Positions 27,057 to 36,764 of a stretch of 64,000 bases of DNA are shown one piece after another. A program made the position numbers and the translations under genes. Below the pieces are notes generated by a model. That model worked only from the letters and a program-made list of their open reading frames with translations, did not search any database and was not told where the DNA came from. This stretch comes from CAWBUW01 sp963792075 (lineage in GTDB: Bacteria; Chloroflexota; Anaerolineae; Anaerolineales; UBA4823): positions 1 to 64,000 of the forward strand of contig CAWBUW010000004.1 of assembly GCA_963792075.1 (NCBI GenBank), in the 5' to 3' direction. Each line of letters opens with the position of its first letter. Position 1 is the stretch's first letter.

Positions 27057-28359
27057 TTGATTGACCTTATCAAAACAGGTAGAGAACGGCCGGACCTGGA
27101 CTACAAAGAAAAAATCAACCTGGAAGGCGAAAAGAAAGCGAAAGCGGAGATAGCAAAAGATGTAATCGCAATTGCAAATTCCGGGGGTGGCTTCATCATT
27201 GGGGGCGTAAAAGAGACCCCAAAAGGTTTTGTCTATGCTGGAATGACTCTCGAAGAATTGGCTTGCTTTGATTCCACGAAGCTCAACCAGTTCGTTAACG
27301 TTTACTGTGACCCGCCTATCAATTCCACGACCCAAAAAGTGGAGATAGATGGGAAAATCTTTGGGGTAATTATCGTTCCTGAATTTGGAGACCAGCCGCA
27401 TATCATTACGAAGAATTTTGACCAGGTTTTTAACGAAGCTGACATACTGGTTCGAACAAAAAACAACGAGTCCAAGCGCTGCCGGGCCGCACGAATTACG
27501 AGCATTAATCGAAAAGTCCGTCACACGCCGGCAGGGTGTATTTCTGCGTATCATCCAGTCAGCTCCGCCGCCCCCTGGGCCGCAGATTATTGATAATGAC
27601 CATCAAGAGATATAACCCCGCTCATTGACACGAAGAAGTATCTCGAAAAGTACAAGGGGTTTCGGATTATCAGGATCACACCTATCGCAACAACTCCCAA
27701 TATAGAGCTGACAAGGCTGAAGAACCTTATTGAAAAAGCATCCATTATTGATGAGAAGACGGGAAAGGATGCTTTCCCTCCCGCCTATTCCAGGTATTCG
27801 TCTGAAATAAACGAAACCCGGCTTCCTATTGGTATTGCCTTTCAGCATGTACTCGATACTATTCACTATTTTTCCTTTTCTTACCTGGACATTCATGGAA
27901 CGATTTATTCCGTTGAGAATTTATGGGAAGATACGGTAAGTGGTAAGTATGGCGAAGGTCCACTTGGTATTGTTTCTTGTATTCGGGTAGTATTTGAGAG
28001 CTTATTGTTTGCCAAGGCGTATTATGCCAGTCTTCCCTGGGAAGGCAAATTGGAAATTCAATTTTCGGTAGAAAGCGCGATACTCAAGGCGACCGGTGCA
28101 TGATACAAGCAATTCCCTGCCCTTGTATAGAACCTACCAAAATATCATGGATGTGCCTGTTTCAGTAAAAAGAGATTTTGACACATCAATCGATATAAAC
28201 GGGATTGAAAAGCTGGTCGTTGAAATAATTTTGGAATTTGTTTGGTTTTTTCATTATGACCTCGATGAAGCCGGGCTCCAGGGGTACATAAACTTTGTAA
28301 AAAAGGATGGCCTGCATATACCTGAAGTTCTTAGAATGCCCGGCGGAACAGAGGCCTGA
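27057..28359 (+). CDS. AlbA_2/Schlafen-like ATP-binding domain protein, frameshifted
   Basis: Joined from three or more frames. The first (from the TTG at 27057; the true start is uncertain) carries an AlbA_2 domain: LDYKEKINLEGEKKAKAEIA, DVIAIANSGGGFIIGGVKET and later EADILVRTKNNESKRC. It continues, after shifts near 27500 and 27610, with about 160 residues in a third frame (LIDTKKYLEKYKGFRIIRIT to FSVESAILKATGA, stop at 28101) and finally a frame at 28096-28359 (LPLYRTYQNIMDVPVSVKRD). AlbA_2 proteins occur as regulators and in several antiviral systems. It is followed by a DUF4365-like gene and lies in an IS-bordered island, so a defence role is plausible, not shown. Confidence 0.65.
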
Positions 28360-28384
28360 GGCTAGTTGAAAGATTGAGGATCGT

Positions 28385-29899
28385 ATGGCGCGTAAACGGA
28401 ATTCATCGCAGAAAAAACAAGAACGGATCAGTAGGAAGCAGTTTGAGACGTTTCTCGAGATGCATGAATGGATCACGGGGGACATTGAACATGACCTGGG
28501 AGAAGACATCCTTGTCCGCATTTATCGAGACGGGGTCTCAACAGGCTTATCACTATACGTTCAACTAAAAAGCGTCAAAGCTATCGCAAACCACCAGCTC
28601 GCTACAGGTGAAATCAGCTATAACTTTGACACCGATGATTTGGGCCATTGGGAAGTCCAGACGCCGATGGTGTTCTTGGTGATCTGGGATGTCAACCTGC
28701 CCGCCGGGTGGTGGATATGTGTAAAAGATGCTATACAGTATTTGGATCGGCATAATCCTACTTGGCGAAGCAACAAAAGTGCTGCCGTTCGGATTCCGAT
28801 CGAAAACATGATGGATGAATACGGACTAGAAAAAATCCAGGACATTCTGGCACAGCTCTACGGCCCGGTGGTCGGGAAGGATAAAGCAATCGTTATCAAT
28901 GCAAAATTCATTTTTCCTCAGACCCCTGAAGGGCTGAGAAAATTTTAAAGCCCTGAAGCGGGCGATGGCGGCTGGAGATGAAATTGAATTGGAGGGTCAG
29001 TATATCCATGAATTTTCACTTTCAGATTGGTGGACAAGAATCTACGGTGTTCCTAACCCAAAGGAAATGGTTGTAGCGATTGGAAGTTTGCCTTCCAGTG
29101 AGATATTACCGATGCAAATCGAATTTCATTCGGAAAAGATTGGACTGGTGCGAATCCCTTATGTTGAGTTCAGAAGGGTCAAACAAGGGTTTGAAGAAAC
29201 GACATTATCAAACGAACACCAAAATGCCCCGGTGACGTTTTCGATGATCGTTTTCTCTAAAAAGAAGTCTTACACTTTAACTATCAATTCAAATATTGTT
29301 GGCTTAGACGGTCTGACCGCCCTTCAACTCATCAACATCGAAAAAATATATGCGGAGGTGGATATATGAGTATTACCGACCTGAAAACTGGAAATGCATT
29401 TCAAATAACGATACCTCCCCAAACACAGCCGGCACCCCATCCACAATTCACACGGTTTGTCGAAAATTTGGCCTTGATCCAGAAAAAGACTGGGAAGGCG
29501 CTAAGAATACCGGACTTCCAATCCCTGACGTATGGGCAGATGAAAGAAGCTCAGGAAATGGCATCCATTGTTACTACCGGTCGTCACACTCGCACATCGG
29601 GATATTTTGAACTCAACATACTGAGACCGGGCCTTGCCATCCTAAAGAATGACATTCCCCGGGAAGGCGCTCTGTATTTGCGTATCAGTTATGACTATGT
29701 CAATTATGATCTTTTATCGGAACACTTTGAATTAGGTCCATGCGTTACAACCGTGCGCGGAAAGCTGGCCAACTCTTATGAGGAATTATCTACCTGGTAC
29801 GAACATGTCGGTGATGAAGACAGCTATAAACTAAGACTGTTATCGCCAGAAATCAGCGATGAGTACCAGAATTGGCTTGATCTGCCCTCCAAAAACTAA
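28385..29899 (+). CDS. DUF4365-like protein, probably one gene in three frames
   Basis: The first frame (28385-28948) has the DUF4365 pattern: an acidic EHDLGEDILVRIYRDG with STGLSLYVQLKS, then FDTDDLGHW and VFLVIWDV plus GWWICVKDA. The D-n-E-x-QLKS-like arrangement recalls PD-(D/E)xK nucleases and the family is frequent near defence genes. After a shift near 28945 a second frame (28965-29369) continues as EFSLSDWWTRIYGVPNP, and a third (29366-29899) overlaps it by ATGA and ends at 29899. I read these as one protein of about 500 residues; a separate coupled last gene is possible. Catalytic function is inferred. Confidence 0.6.
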
Positions 29900-30109
29900 T
29901 CCTAACTCATTTTTTGGATCAGTTTTTGAGGGCAATCCGCACATATAAGCGACTCCAAGCAACATTTTGACACAGGCGATTTACCATACACTCATAAAGT
30001 ACCGAACCTTGAGTCAAAAACCTTCGAACCAATTGAACAACCATCCCCCCTAAAGTTTGAGATCGGACCTTCTTTCCCCAAAATATTGGGCTGAACTCGA
30101 TGGAAAACT

Positions 30110-30547
30110 TCACCGCGTAAATGCCCGAATTTCCGCATATCCTCCCTCCGTCACCACCACCGCCGGCACCACACTCGGAAACAGCCTCTCCAAATTCGCC
30201 GACACCTGCACCAGCACGGTATCTTCTCCCGCGTCCACCGTGATCCCCGTCACCACGGCGCTGACCCCATACTGGCTCAGGTAGCTGTTGTTCAGGCTGG
30301 CAAAGGCCTGGGCGTTCGCCCAGGTCTTGCTGGTGGGTTGCAAATCCCCGCTGGCTTCAAAGACCCGCTGGTTGATCTCCGCCGCGGCGGCCAACGCCGC
30401 AGCATCCGCGGCTTTAGCGATCTCCGCCCGGGCGTAGAAGTAGCGCCCCAGCTCGATGCTCAACGCCAGGATCGGGATCAGGATGAAGCCAAAGAACACC
30501 GTCCAGAAGGTCAGCGAGTAGCCGCGTGGATCTTTGAGTATTTTCAT
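30110..30547 (-). CDS. TadG-like pilus-associated membrane protein
   Basis: 145 residues; the start at 30547 (MKILKDPRGYSLTFWTVFFG) overlaps the stop of the preceding TadE gene. A hydrophobic helix (FWTVFFGFILIPILALSIEL) is followed by GRYFYARAEIAKAADAAALA, the typical TadG/TadE continuation, and a short extracellular domain (VSAVVTGITVDAGEDTVLVQ). TadG proteins are pseudopilins or assembly factors of Tad pili. It is much shorter than full TadG and lacks the VWA domain. Last gene of the pilus operon. Confidence 0.8.
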   Translation of the reverse strand: MKILKDPRGYSLTFWTVFFGFILIPILALSIELGRYFYARAEIAKAADAAALAAAAEINQRVFEASGDLQPTSKTWANAQAFASLNNSYLSQYGVSAVVTGITVDAGEDTVLVQVSANLERLFPSVVPAVVVTEGGYAEIRAFTR

Positions 30548-30945
30548 CACCAGCCCTCCTGGCGGAATGTGGCTTGCGCCGACACCGAAAAACTGCCCGG
30601 CAGCCCCGGCACCAGACTGCCCAGGAAGCTGGGGATGGACCCGGTAACCCGCACGCTCAGGATGCTCCCGGCAACCCCACCAGGGGCAAGAATGGCCACA
30701 CTCGCCTGCTTGACGATCGGATCGCCGCTGATGGCGCTGCTGGCCGCGCTGGCGGCGTAGCAGGCGCCGCACTGCTGCGCCACGCTGCCCATGCGCGCCC
30801 CGTGCCGGGCTGCCGCCTGGACGGCCTGCTGCCCATACACCACCATGCCCAGGTTGATCGTAGCCAGCATCACCAGGATGGCAATCGGGAAGGTGATGGC
30901 AGCTTCCAGGGTTTCAATCGCTCTGCGAGCTTTCAAGAATCTCAT
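30547..30945 (-). CDS. TadE-like pseudopilin
   Basis: 132 residues from the ATG at 30945 (MRFLKARRAIETLEAAITFP), preceded by GGAGGTGCGT. The basic start, the Glu after the cleavage-like region and the helix AAITFPIAILVMLATINLGM followed by VVYGQQAVQAAARHGARMGS are diagnostic of TadE. A small extracellular domain with a Cys pair (QQCGACYAAS) follows. TadE-type pseudopilins are processed by the CpaA/TadV peptidase and help to form the pilus. Confidence 0.85.
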   Translation of the reverse strand: MRFLKARRAIETLEAAITFPIAILVMLATINLGMVVYGQQAVQAAARHGARMGSVAQQCGACYAASAASSAISGDPIVKQASVAILAPGGVAGSILSVRVTGSIPSFLGSLVPGLPGSFSVSAQATFRQEGW

Positions 30946-30965
30946 ACGCACCTCCAAAGTATATT

Positions 30966-31007
30966 TTTGTGATGTGTGCAACGGCGGACCGTTGCACACA
31001 TCACAAA
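30966..31007. repeat. Perfect 19-bp hairpin between pilin and TadE genes
   Basis: TTTGTGATGTGTGCAACGG (30966-30984), loop CGGA, exact reverse complement at 30989-31007. It lies in the gap just downstream of the Flp pilin gene stop and upstream of TadE, where a stable stem could protect or terminate part of the transcript to raise pilin levels. Confidence 0.9.
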
Positions 31008-31019
31008 TAGAAATCTGTT

Positions 31020-31169
31020 TCAAATTTTGCCGGCGACATCGAGCACGACCTGGGCGATCTTTGAGCCCAGGAGCTGGTACGCGCCATACGCCACCAGGAC
31101 GACGACCGCGATGATCACGGCGACTTCGGATGTTTCAATGGCAGCAGTGTCTTTGAGAAAACGCTTCAT
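31020..31169 (-). CDS. Flp-type pilin (major pilin candidate)
   Basis: A 49-residue protein too short for most gene callers. Starts MKRFLKDTAAIETSEVAVII after GGAGGTAAAAG, then VVVLVAYGAYQLLG. The short basic leader, the Glu soon after the expected cleavage site and the hydrophobic helix have the size and pattern of Flp/Fap pilins, which polymerise into Tad pili. It is bracketed by two hairpins and lies between the prepilin peptidase and TadE genes, as expected. Ends at 31020. Confidence 0.8.
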   Translation of the reverse strand: MKRFLKDTAAIETSEVAVIIAVVVLVAYGAYQLLGSKIAQVVLDVAGKI

Positions 31170-31198
31170 CTTTTACCTCCTTTCATCGTATTTGAATT

Positions 31199-31239
31199 GC
31201 TTTGTGGTGTGGGCGACTGCGCGGCCTACACCACAAAGC
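31199..31239. repeat. Near-perfect 16-bp hairpin upstream of the pilin gene
   Basis: GCTTTGTGGTGTGGGC (31199-31214) pairs with GCCTACACCACAAAGC (31224-31239) with one mismatch. It overlaps the end of the prepilin peptidase gene and precedes the pilin gene; it partners the hairpin at 30966 in bracketing the pilin. Confidence 0.8.
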
Positions 31240-31773
31240 AAATTTGATCCAGCCACAGCCAGGCAGCCGTCCCCAGGGTGATCGCAACCGTGTAGGGGAT
31301 GGTTTTCTTCCCGGCGATTAAGCCAACAAGCCCCTGGACGCCGCCCACCAGGAGGATCAGCAAAAAGAACACGCCATTGGCAAAGAGCAGCGCCAGGGCC
31401 AGGATCAGCTTGGCATCTGCGCCGCCCATCGCTCCCCGCTCCCACAGCACCCAGGCGGCGAAAATGACCAGGATGGACTCGACGCTCCCAGGAGCTCTCG
31501 CCATGAGACAGCGCCAGGAGGCTCGCCACGCCAGCCAGGGGGATGCGTCCTCTAACCCAGGGCAGATCCGAGATCAAGATCAGGGCAATAACCAGCAACA
31601 CCACCTGCCAGCCGCCCTGAGAATAACCGCCAGAGAGCTGCCAGGAGCAGCGGCGGGATGGTCAGCCAGGCGGGCACCTGCCGGGAGCGCAGGTCAAACA
31701 CCACGCAGGCGCCCAGCCAGGCCAGCAGCAGAGCAAAGAGCATTATCTGGGTTGGTAGGTGTGCGGGCAGCAT
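31226..31773 (-). CDS. Prepilin peptidase CpaA/TadV (A24 family), frameshifted
   Basis: Assembled from three frames: 31773-~31630 (MLPAHLPTQIMLFALLLAWL, VFDLRSRQVPAWLTIPPLL), a middle frame (VVLLVIALILISDLPWVRGR) and 31504-31226 (GAMGGADAKLILALALLFAN). The two catalytic Asp residues of A24 aspartic prepilin peptidases are visible, in FDLRSRQVP and GGADAKL. It would cut the leader from the Flp and TadE/G pseudopilins at the inner membrane. Two shifts near 31630 and 31500. It overlaps the upstream membrane protein gene by about 30 bp. Confidence 0.8.
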
Positions 31774-32697
31774 GGGCTAAATACCTCACGAACACGAGGC
31801 GAGAGCGGTAAAGGCGGGGGCATGATCGTCATGGTGGGCAATGCGGTTGGGGCAAGCGTTGAAACTGGAAGAGCAGCCTCTCCATCAGGCATTCCTATGA
31901 CCCTGTCTGCGGTGTGAGTGATCGTTTCCACCTGAAGCGGGATTGGGACGAAGATGCGTGTGGGTAGAAGCTACCAGGGTGATGATCACAATGGAGACCA
32001 CCAGGATACGCCTCAGCCACGGAGCGGTCAGGATGAAATAGAACAGCAGACCCAACCCCAGCAGCGCCAGGCTTGATCCAGAGCGATGACCACTCGATCG
32101 GGGATAAAATGAACTTCAGCCGTCATCCTCTCAATCAGGATCACCCACAGCCCGGCGATGAGCGCAGCCCGCCCGAAGCGCACGGTGTGCTGGCAGCGGT
32201 TTTTCACCCACAGGAACCGGCTGGCGCGGTCCCAACGCCGCCCGGCGCGCTGCTGCAGCCGGTTGAGCAGGATGCTGAGAGCCATCCCCTGCTGCAAGCC
32301 GGTCAAGCTGCAGGGTGAGGACGAACTCATCCAGCAGCGGATCGATGCCGCGCAGCGCAGCAAGGCTCCTGGCGCAGTCTTCCCCGCTGCCGCGGCGCAG
32401 GATCGCCTCCCGCACGCCCTGGTGCAGCTCCCCTGCCGGCAGCTCCTGCAGGGCTTTCGCCAGGGCTTCGAACAGACCCTGACCAAAGCAGGTTTGCGCC
32501 AGCAGGTGATCGAAGAACAGCATGGCGTCTAACAGCCGCCTCTCTGTGGCGGTGCCCTGCAGCTCTTCGCTCAATACCGCCAGGACCACGAAAACCACCA
32601 GCAGCCATTCAGGGATGAAGATTTGGATCAGCCATACGGTGACCAGAGCTCCGCACACAGCCCCTGCCAGGCTGAGCCAGATGCCAGCCCTGCCCAT
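31743..32697 (-). CDS. Membrane protein, possibly a TadB/GspF-like assembly protein, frameshifted
   Basis: Joined from four frames. It begins at 32697 with membrane helices (IWLSLAGAVCGALVTVWLIQ, LLVVFVVLAVLSEE), continues with a cytoplasmic helical domain (FFDHLLAQTCFGQGLFEALA, DPLLDEFVLTLQL) that resembles the F domain of TadB/GspF proteins, then basic helices (LQQRAGRRWDRASRFLW), two more helices (GRAALIAGLWVILIERM; LALLGLGLLFYFIL) and a short Pro-rich tail ending at 31743. It may be a third T2SSF-type platform protein beside TadB and TadC, but similarity is weak. Confidence 0.45.
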
Positions 32698-32713
32698 CCT
32701 GCTCCAGGTTTCC

Positions 32714-32845
32714 TCAGCCAGCCTGCGCGGCTGACGCCAGGCCTTTCCCTTGCTGGACCAGCGCCCAGACCTGGCGCAGCAGCCAGCTCGCCAGGTAGCC
32801 TGCGCCCGCCAGGACAGCCGTCAGGGAAAACAAGGACAGCGCCAT
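32714..32845 (-). CDS. Small single-pass membrane protein
   Basis: 43 residues (MALSLFSLTAVLAGAGYLAS, then WLLRQVWALVQQGKGLASAA). One predicted membrane helix and a basic tail. Its start touches the stop of the upstream ICMT-like gene, so it is translationally coupled. Unknown role in the pilus operon. Confidence 0.5.
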   Translation of the reverse strand: MALSLFSLTAVLAGAGYLASWLLRQVWALVQQGKGLASAAQAG

Positions 32846-33414
32846 CACCACACCCCCGGCACCAGGCGATAAGGAACCTGGCTGGCATAGGCGGCATAAC
32901 CGGATAGGATGCGCTCTTCCCGCAGCAGGCGCAGGACTTGAATAACACCCAACGCAATGAGCAAGCCAAGCGCCAGAAGGGTCTGGGGCGAAGCCGCCAC
33001 CAGGGCAGCGCGCAGCACCAGCTCGCCCAGGTACATCGGGTGCCGCACCCAGCGGTAAGGGCCGCCGATCACCAACCCGCGATCCGCAGGCGCGATGCCG
33101 AAGCGGCGCCCCAACGCCAGCAGCGACCAGAAGATCAGGGCATATCCCCCCAGCCCAGCCAGCAGCAAGGGCAGCGGCATCTTTGCCGGGTAGGAAGCCG
33201 CCAGCGGCAGCAGGGCAGCCAGCAGCCCCAGGCACAGACCCGGACGGTCGTATTGGAGCGCCGGCTCGCGGCGGGCATAGAAGGCTGCCAGCAGGGCATT
33301 GTGCAGGGCCGCCAGCCACAGCAGGAGCGAAGGATGCTCCCAGGCTGCCAGGACGGAGAGGACTGCTGCAAAGGTGAAGAAAGCCAATCCCAGCCGGTCT
33401 TTCATCAGGGTCAC
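32845..33414 (-). CDS. Isoprenylcysteine carboxyl methyltransferase (ICMT)-family membrane protein
   Basis: A 189-residue integral membrane methyltransferase. After several hydrophobic helices, the C-terminal catalytic block is typical of the ICMT/PEMT family: GPYRWVRHPMYLGEL, then EERILSGYAAYASQVPYRLV. It lies in the middle of the Tad operon, overlapping the preceding small gene by 4 bp (start GTG at 33414; ATG at 33405 is an alternative). Bacterial members methylate lipids or modify small molecules; a role in modifying pilus components is only speculation. Confidence 0.8.
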   Translation of the reverse strand: MTLMKDRLGLAFFTFAAVLSVLAAWEHPSLLLWLAALHNALLAAFYARREPALQYDRPGLCLGLLAALLPLAASYPAKMPLPLLLAGLGGYALIFWSLLALGRRFGIAPADRGLVIGGPYRWVRHPMYLGELVLRAALVAASPQTLLALGLLIALGVIQVLRLLREERILSGYAAYASQVPYRLVPGVW

Positions 33415-33557
33415 TCTTCCTTGCCAGGGTGATGTGGGTGGCTGGATGAACCACCGAAATGAAATAATGCCCAGATCCAGCCGGATACAAATCCAAATGC
33501 GAAGGTAGAGCCAGCGATGGACAGGGCATGTGTCAGAGTAATTCCATAATCGTTCAT
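33411..33557 (-). CDS. Small single-pass membrane protein with His-rich tail
   Basis: 48 residues (MNDYGITLTHALSIAGSTFA then FGFVSGWIWALFHFGG and SSSHPHHPGKEE). One helix with Gly/small residues and a His-rich cytoplasmic or external tail. Sits between TadC (stop at 33566) and the ICMT-like gene. Function unknown. Confidence 0.5.
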   Translation of the reverse strand: MNDYGITLTHALSIAGSTFAFGFVSGWIWALFHFGGSSSHPHHPGKEE

Positions 33558-33565
33558 CTTTGCAC

Positions 33566-34424
33566 CTACAGCGTGGTCAGGATCGGCCAGCCGATGAGCA
33601 CCAGGATGATGCCGATAAAGGGCAGGAAGTAGAAGATCACCATCGGGATGACCAGCTCCGCCCCGACGCGTTCGGCGCGCTGCTCGGCGCCGGCGGCGTA
33701 ATCGTCCGCGATGCGGCTGGCCATTTGCCCCATCAGTTCCTGCTGGGCAGTGCCCAGGCGGACGAACTCGAGCTGCACCGCCAGGCTGATCAGATCCGGC
33801 AAGCCAGAAGCCTGGGCTTCCTTCTGCAGTTGGGTAAAGATCACCCTGCCCTGCGACATCTGCAGCACCTGCTGCATCCACTTCGCCACCAGGCTGCCCG
33901 TCTGAGCCGTGCGCCGCAGGGCCTCTTCCAGCGACACGCCGGCCGCCATCTGGGCTGCCACGAGCTGGATGTATTCCGGAAGCTGAGCCTGGAAACGGCG
34001 GCGCTGCCCGGCGGGCGACGCTGCCGATCAACGTAGCAGGGATCTGCCAGCCCAATAACGCCGCCACCAGGCTGGGGATCGGGCTGTTGTAAGCCAGCAG
34101 CCCCAGGATGAAAGCCCCCACGCCCAGCGCGGCGCGCAGGGAGGTGAATTCAATCTCGCTCCAACCCTGCCATTTGCCCGCTAACTGCGCAAAATACAGA
34201 TCGGATCGGGCGCGCCGCAGCAGCGAGCCGGGCATCCAGCGGGCGACAGGCTTGCCCATCCAGGAAAGACCCCTTCTCCAGCCGGGCAGTTCTGGCTCTG
34301 CGGGCAGCTCGCTTTCACGCAAGTAGCGTGCGGCTCTGCCCGCCGGCAGGCTGGGGACAAACTCCACCCACAGGAAGATCAACAGCACCGCTGTGGCAAT
34401 GCCAATCAAGTAAATGAGCGTCAT
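33566..34424 (-). CDS. Tad pilus assembly platform protein TadC-like, frameshifted
   Basis: From the ATG at 34424 (MTLIYLIGIATAVLLIFLW) the first frame has membrane helices and the domain RARSDLYFAQLAGKWQGWSE, FTSLRAALGVGAFILGLLAY. A shift near 34015 moves to the frame with AAQMAAGVSLEEALRRTAQT and GSLVAKWMQQVLQMS, the T2SSF domain repeat, ending with two helices (VIPMVIFYFLPFIGIILVLI). TadC and TadB form the inner-membrane platform driven by CpaF/TadA. The start overlaps the TadB stop by ATGA. Confidence 0.75.
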
Positions 34425-35311
34425 ACGGCCTCCGCAACAATCGAACGGATCAAGAAATACCCACACACCATCATGCCAATCCCGGCGGAAAGCACGAGCT
34501 GGACGGGAAGGACCAGACAGCGACCCCTGAATCAGCGGGTCACGCGCCAGGAACCAAAAAGACCACCAGCAGGACGACCGGGATGATGCGAGCAGACAGC
34601 AGCGCATCGCCAGCTTTCGCCACCGAACGGTTGCGGGCGATCAGGATTTGCTGGACGCGCTGCGAGATCTGCAGCAGGACCTCGGCGTATTTCCCGCCGC
34701 CGGCCTCGCTGTAGCCATCCAGCAGGTAAGCCAGGTTGGCGAGCGAGGTGGAAGGCGAGCGTGCTGCCAGGTTGCGAAAAGCCTGCTGGCGGTCCTTGCT
34801 GCGCAGCTCGGCAGCGGTCAGCCCGAGCTCGGGCGTCAAGGGGTTGGGCGCTTCCATCTCCAGCGATTCGCCGGTGCGCTGCAGGACTTCCGGGATCGAG
34901 CCCCCTGCCAGCAGCCCGGCGGTGATGCGCCCCACCGCCACCGGCATCAGCCGGTCGATCTCCCGCCCGCGGCTCTTGACCTTTTCGCTCAGCCAGGCAG
35001 TAGGGCAGGTAGCCCGCCAGCACACCCAGGATCAAGGCGGGCAGGCCCGGCAGAAAGGGCCAGGCGATCACGCTGGCGCCGATCCCAGCAGGCAGCGCTG
35101 AGCAGCCGGAACGAGGTGGGCTGCAGGCGAATGCCGCCTGCCAGCAGCTTATATTCCAGCGACTTCGGGCTTCAGCTCGCTCAGCGTGCGGGCGGTATCC
35201 AGCGAGTACATCTCCGCCAGCCGCTGGCTGGCTTCGCCGCGGCGCACACGCGGCGGCGCGAACAGGACAAAGATCAACAACCCAACCAAAATACCAATCG
35301 ATCGTGATCAT
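34421..35311 (-). CDS. Tad pilus assembly platform protein TadB-like, frameshifted
   Basis: Starts at 35311 (MITIDWYFG) and crosses at least three shifts. Pieces: LLIFVLFAPPRVRRGEASQR, a helix region (GASVIAWPFLPGLPALILGV), then the T2SSF domain (RLMPVAVGRITAGLLAGGSI, PEVLQRTGESL, DRQQAFRNLAARSPSTSLAN, LDGYSEAGGGKYAEVLLQIS) and C-terminal helices (VVLLVVFLV and IGMMVCGYFLIRS). Ends 34421 overlapping TadC. Partner of TadC in the platform. Confidence 0.7.
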
Positions 35312-35325
35312 CTCAACCAACCTTT

Positions 35326-36674
35326 CTAAAGCGTGGTCTCCGCCTGGGTGCGCGGGCGCAGCTCGCCCACCTGCTCCCAGCGCGGCTGGCCTTCTGGAGA
35401 CGGACTCATCAAAGCGGTAGATCGGCTCAAAGGCGATATCGCCGTTCTTGAGCTCTTTGACGACGTTGGCGATCACCGTCACCCGGCGCACTTCGTGCGC
35501 GGATGCCGATCTGCACCAACAGATCCACGGCTTCGGCGATCAGACGGATGGCATCGCTGGGTCGCATCCCGCTGTCCGCTCCCAGCACCGTGGTCAGGCG
35601 GCGCACCGCTTCGCGCGGGACTGTCGGCGTGGAAGGTGCAGGCCCCGGAGTGCCCGGTCATCATCGCCCGGAACAGGCTCAACCCGGCCTGCCCATCGCG
35701 CACCTCGCCCAGGATCAGGTAGTCCGGCGACATGCGCATGGCATCATCCACGCCGTTCGCCAGGGTGTAGGACTGGATCTCCGTGCCGATGGCTGCCGGG
35801 CGCGCCTCGACCGTCTGCACGGTCGGGCGGTCGATCCAGATCTCCTCCGGGTCTTCGATCTTGACGATGCGCCAGGCCGGCGGCAGGAAGTTGCACAGCG
35901 CCGAGAGCAGGGTGGTCTTGCCGGTGCGCGTCCCGCCGGTGATCAGGATGCGGTAGCCCTGCTCCATGGCCGTTCGCAGCAGATCCATCATTTCGGGGCT
36001 CATCATGCCGCGCTCCAGGATCCACTCCGGCAGGACCGGCTTCTGCTCGAACAGGCGGATGTTGATGCTGGGGTTGCGCCCGGGCGGGACGATGACCGGG
36101 TGCAGAGCTTTGACCCGCCCGCCGCCCGGGTTATGCGGCGTGGCAGGCAGCTTGGCGTTGATCGAAGGGTTGGCTTCGTTGAGGCTTTTGTTCTGCGGTC
36201 CCAGCAGGCGATCCAGCACCCGGTTGATCTCCGCCGGATCGGGCTTCAGCTCGGGAAGCGTTTCCCAGCGCACGCTGTTCTTTTTCATCACCTGCACCAG
36301 CCCGCTGGAGTAGATGCAGATCTCGGACAGGTCGGTGCGGGCCGGCGGCAGCAGCAGATCCAGAAAGCCCAGCCCCATCAGCCGCCGGCCCAGCTCAGCC
36401 GCCAGTGCGCTGTCGGTCTGGTAGCTGGAATAGGCGTTGTTGCGCCGGAAAGCCAGCCCAACCAGCAGCGTTGATGCGCTCCTGGATGCGCTGGCGATCC
36501 GCCTCGGCGGGCGAGCGCAAGCACCTCGACCGGGAATTCCCGGTTGACCTGGTCGATGACTTCGTTGGCGACCGCTTCTCGCAGGGCGTCATCGACGCGG
36601 CGCCGGTCGCCTGCGCCGGATCGTACAGGCTGGAAAGTCCCTTTGCCATTGACTCGTTTCCAGTTGTTGAACAT
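35326..36674 (-). CDS. Tad/type II secretion ATPase CpaF/TadA, frameshifted
   Basis: Secretion ATPase powering pilus assembly. The core frame (35479-36378) has the N-terminal domain (GLGFLDLLLPPARTDLSEIC), Walker A GGTRTGKTTLLSAL, the Asp box (VKIEDPEEIWIDRP) and Walker B MSPDYLILGEVRDGQAG, followed by HSGACTFHADS. The N-terminal ~100 residues (MFNNWKRVNG...REAVANEVIDQVNREFPVEV) and the C-terminus (TVIANVVKELKNGDIAFEPI, ending SPEGQPRWEQVGE) lie in other frames, so at least three shifts are present. Order CpaB-CpaE-CpaF-TadB-TadC is the standard Tad arrangement. Confidence 0.85.
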
Positions 36675-36764
36675 CGCATTCCCCTCACCCTAGGAGGGAT
36701 AACTCACCTCGTCTAGCGTGAAACGCGGAAGCGTCGGGATGCGCAGCCTGGCTTCTTCATGACT

